Made by a program: the position numbers and the translations under genes | Source: JBGSKV01 sp041740975 | Lineage (GTDB): Bacteria > Bdellovibrionota_B > Oligoflexia > Oligoflexales > JALZUQ01 | Reading direction: 5' to 3' | Assembly: GCA_041740975.1 (NCBI GenBank) | Contig: JBGSKV010000015.1 | Coordinates: 1-32,556, forward strand | DNA: 32,556 nt | Notes under the pieces: generated by a model | Database searches by the model: none | Told to the model about the DNA's origin: nothing | Seen by the model: the letters and a program-made list of their open reading frames with translations, nothing else | Shown here: piece after piece, positions 30,401-32,556 of the stretch | How positions within the stretch are numbered: position 1 is the stretch's first letter | Layout: each line of letters begins with the position of its first letter

Positions 30401-30429
30401 CCATCAATTTTATTTGATAAAATTGATGG
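30401..30429. promoter_or_regulatory. 29-bp perfect inverted repeat before the LysR-type gene
   Basis: CCATCAATTTTAT (30401-30413) and ATAAAATTGATGG (30417-30429) are perfect 13-bp arms around TTG. It ends 46 nt before the regulator start, followed by AT-rich DNA with a possible -10 (TATATT). It contains ATC-N9-GAT/T-N11-A type symmetry expected of LysR boxes. As RNA it could also end transcription of the kinase gene, but it has no T-tract. Confidence 0.55.
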
Positions 30430-30475
30430 TTAGTATATATTTCTTTGCTTAAAGCGAATTAAGGGAGGAATGGCT

Positions 30476-31360
30476 ATGCGCCCATGGGTCAATTATCATC
30501 ATCTATTGTACTTTAAAACGATAGCTATTGAAGGTGGTATTGCAAAAGCTGCGAAAAAACTTCGCTTGGGGCAACCTACCCTCTCAACTCAAATGAAGCA
30601 GTTCGAAGAAACCCTAGGTCATGAATTATTTAATCGATCTAAAAGACAGCTCCAACTTACGGAAGCAGGACGGATGGTTTTGGGCTATGCAACCGAGATT
30701 TTTAAACTTGGTGATGAAATGGTTGATTCACTAAACGATCAACATAGAGCTGAAAAAATACAGGTACAAATTGCCGCGATGGATACAGTTCCAAAGCATC
30801 TGACACTTAAGGTTTATCAAAAGGCACAAAAAGAGTTTGATTGTCTTGTAGCTATCGCTGAAGGTCATGGTACCGAACTACTAAGAGAGTTGCGGGCACA
30901 CCGAGTCGATCTAGTTATTTCCAACTATGCACTTCCAGTTGGAGAAGCGTCTGGATTCTACGCAAAAAGCATTGCACGTATGCCGATAGTTATTTGTGGA
31001 GCGCCAAAATATGCCAAACTTAAGCGTGAATTTCCGGACTCCATGAAGGGGCAACCTTTTATAATGCCTTCTTTACAAGGCAAGCTACACCACGATGTTG
31101 ATCATTACCTCAAGCTAATCGATATTCAAGTTGATGTTGTCGCTGAAGTCCAGGATACAAGTCTTCAAAAGTTAATGGCTACGCATGGCCATGGGTTGAT
31201 ACCGCTAGCTAAACCTGCCGCCGAGGAGTTGATTGCAAACAAAGAGCTTATTCAATTGGGTCTTTTGGAAAATGTCTACGAAGAGCTATGGTTGATCGCC
31301 GCGCAAAGGCGTATTCAGAATCCAGTGGCTGCAGCAATTATGAAGGACTTTAAGATATAA
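30476..31360 (+). CDS. LysR-family transcriptional regulator, NhaR-like
   Basis: The 294-aa protein has an N-terminal LysR winged helix with the NhaR-type opening (WVNYHHLLYFKTIAIEGGIAKAAKKLRLGQPTLSTQMKQFEETLG, RQLQLTEAGRMVL). A two-lobed effector domain follows (about 95-294). NhaR-like regulators respond to Na+/pH in some species, but the ligand here is unknown. ATG 30476 is 6 nt after GGGAGGA; the ATG at 30470 abuts it and is too close. It converges on the baeRF-like gene, so its target is not obvious. The 29-bp inverted repeat upstream is a likely binding site. Confidence 0.87.
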   Translation: MRPWVNYHHLLYFKTIAIEGGIAKAAKKLRLGQPTLSTQMKQFEETLGHELFNRSKRQLQLTEAGRMVLGYATEIFKLGDEMVDSLNDQHRAEKIQVQIAAMDTVPKHLTLKVYQKAQKEFDCLVAIAEGHGTELLRELRAHRVDLVISNYALPVGEASGFYAKSIARMPIVICGAPKYAKLKREFPDSMKGQPFIMPSLQGKLHHDVDHYLKLIDIQVDVVAEVQDTSLQKLMATHGHGLIPLAKPAAEELIANKELIQLGLLENVYEELWLIAAQRRIQNPVAAAIMKDFKI

Positions 31361-31373
31361 AGACCAAAAGGAA

Positions 31374-31406
31374 TGCCCTCTCAATCCCATCGGCATGAAG
31401 AGGGCA
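31374..31406. terminator. Hairpin between convergent genes
   Basis: TGCCCTCT (31374-31381) and AGAGGGCA (31399-31406) form an 8-bp GC-rich stem with a 17-nt loop, in the 54-nt gap between the ends of the LysR-type gene and the baeRF-like gene. There is no U-tract, so it may be a bidirectional but weak terminator. Confidence 0.4.
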
Positions 31407-31414
31407 AGCGGGAC

Positions 31415-32556
31415 TTAAGCGCGCAATTCGGAGCGCTTTGATTTACCACTATTAAAAATTAGATGCATATCTAAGCGTTTTGCAGTTAGGGCTGTTGCGG
31501 AATCACTCCAACGCAGCACAGCAACAATCGCTTTTTGTTCCGGCATTTTTGAACTTGGCAACACAGTGACGTTTCCGCCTTTATTCAAGGTTAACTCAGC
31601 AATGTCATCGAGCAAATCATCCGCTGTAGCTTCGTTTTGTTTGCTGAGTACTTGAATATCGCCAAAGTCTCTATCTAAGTACCCCCAAATATGTTGGTCT
31701 TCGGCGATGAGTAGACTTTCAATTTGACCTCTTGTTGCGGCTGTTGCAATTTCTTCAATATCTTTACTTGCTAGACCCATAGCTTCGGCCTTGCGAAAAA
31801 TGACAATGGCTTGTTCATCTAGTTGGTCAAAATAGGACTCCATGGTGCCAAGACTCAAGTCAGAAAGTGCTTCACCGTCGAGATTTTCATTTTGACCGTA
31901 CAGCCCTCGTTCGAGTAGGTGTATGTAGCTACAACTTCGGCGAAATGACTCCTGTTCTGGCAATTGGCCTGCTATTAAAAGTGGTAACTGAGATTGCAAC
32001 CAGTATTTCTCTAAGTGCTGATGGGCGAGCTGCATATTCAAGTTTAGTTCCTTCTCGAAACGAGCTTTGCTTTTTTCAAATAGCCACTTCTTTTTTGAGC
32101 GCCCATTCGAAATCTGTGGATTATGTTGTTTTCTAAAAAGAATCCGATCTACCTGCGTTGTACTATCAGCGGTGACTAAGAAAAGTTCTGCATATTTGCT
32201 TCTGAGCGCCAATAAGAAATAGCTTCTGCGTGACTGCGCACATCGCAAAACAGGTTTGATATGAAAACTGTCAGCCGCTATGGCAAGATCGGCTTTTACA
32301 GTTGGAATTCTAACAATTCCTGTAAAGTGTTCATTGTGATAAATTCCAATGCCACCTTTTGCCTCCTTAGGGCTGATTCGTGCGAGGGCTTTTTTCAGCG
32401 GTTGCAACAACCGATCTTTGGTATTGGCATCATAGGTGCGAACAATCAACGATTCGACGGTTCGGTACAGGCGCTGTAATTTACTCTTCAGCTTAACTGC
32501 CCCATTTTTTTCTTGTATATTAGTTGCAAGAAAAAGTGAAATAGCAGGGGCGGGTT
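31415..32556 (-). CDS. Bacterial eRF1-like (baeRF) family protein, 5' end outside window
   Basis: The visible part is about 380 residues. It matches the bacterial archaeo-eukaryotic release factor-like family: PAPAISLFLATN at the N-terminal side, GIGIYHNEHFTGIVRIPT, SFHIKPVLRCAQSRRSYFLLALRSKYAELFLV in the middle, and an AVLRW-like C-terminal segment. Members are predicted ribosome-associated proteins (hibernation or rescue). The frame stays open to the right edge with no stop, and the family's conserved start region is read upstream of the nominal TTG at 32449. The gene therefore begins beyond 32556 and 32449 is not its start. It converges with the LysR-type gene. Confidence 0.72.
   Translation of the reverse strand, partial: PAPAISLFLATNIQEKNGAVKLKSKLQRLYRTVESLIVRTYDANTKDRLLQPLKKALARISPKEAKGGIGIYHNEHFTGIVRIPTVKADLAIAADSFHIKPVLRCAQSRRSYFLLALRSKYAELFLVTADSTTQVDRILFRKQHNPQISNGRSKKKWLFEKSKARFEKELNLNMQLAHQHLEKYWLQSQLPLLIAGQLPEQESFRRSCSYIHLLERGLYGQNENLDGEALSDLSLGTMESYFDQLDEQAIVIFRKAEAMGLASKDIEEIATAATRGQIESLLIAEDQHIWGYLDRDFGDIQVLSKQNEATADDLLDDIAELTLNKGGNVTVLPSSKMPEQKAIVAVLRWSDSATALTAKRLDMHLIFNSGKSKRSELRA

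Noticed and set aside
1..32556. CRISPR array or rRNA genes
   Set aside because: No regularly spaced direct repeats and no rRNA-like stretches were seen on either strand.

Overview
The window looks like an accessory region (genomic island) in a moderate-GC Gram-negative bacterium. The evidence is the number of lipoproteins with lipoboxes, periplasmic heavy-metal-associated (HMA) proteins, MerT/MerP, and a predicted outer-membrane protein ending in Phe. The paired FtsK-like and replication-relaxation genes, the Cys-repeat/kelch lipoprotein and the style of the small secreted proteins suggest Bdellovibrionota or a relative. That assignment is inference; there is no rRNA here to confirm it.

Layout. 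1-2826: backbone of an integrative or conjugative element (5'-truncated FtsK-type ATPase, replication-relaxation protein, glycine-zipper lipoprotein, two small accessory proteins). 3010-4538: a mer-type operon with a canonical 19-bp-spacer MerR promoter (merR, merT, merP, AhpD-like protein) but no canonical merA. 4567-8044: a secreted peroxiredoxin-like protein, a TVP38/TMEM64-flavin oxidoreductase fusion and a CDP-alcohol phosphatidyltransferase. 8062-9888: a divergent pair, an AhpD-like peroxidase-related protein and a tandem CxxCH lipoprotein. 10010-13457 (minus strand): an ECF sigma/anti-sigma pair driving a predicted outer-membrane protein, an HMA protein and a MerT-like protein, preceded by a MarR regulator and a membrane protein. 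13568-18066: yceI, two bufferin-like precursor peptides, an MNIO (DUF692) maturation enzyme, its HvfC/BufC-type partner, a second ECF sigma factor, a thioredoxin and another AhpD-like protein. 18248-20545: a membrane PAS histidine kinase. 20732-22205: excisionase, tyrosine integrase and a displaced 3' half of a tRNA-Arg(TCT)-like gene. 22206-26123: a second small segment (29-aa lipoprotein, kelch lipoprotein, BrnA with frameshifted BrnT) ending in another tRNA 3' half. 26167-32556: flanking genes, including two secreted proteins, a degraded transposase, a cytosolic histidine kinase, a NhaR-like LysR regulator and a bacterial eRF1-like (baeRF) protein running off the right edge.

The most interesting signal is a repeated 14-bp palindrome (GTTTATATATAAAC and close variants). 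It occurs five times between 4567 and 18194, always in an intergenic or start-proximal position. The sites precede the peroxiredoxin operon, the divergent AhpD/cytochrome-like pair, the divergent membrane protein-marR / yceI-bufferin pair, and the histidine kinase. It looks like one regulon linking thiol-redox proteins, metal sequestration by a modified peptide, and sensing. The MarR protein encoded beside the longest palindrome (26 bp, perfect) is the best local candidate regulator.

Together the genes suggest a mobile metal/thiol-stress island: import or handling of soft metals (two MerT/HMA sets), periplasmic chelation by a bufferin-like peptide, repair or relay of oxidised thiols (peroxiredoxin, thioredoxin, three AhpD-like proteins), all carried next to an integrase at a tRNA-Arg attachment site.
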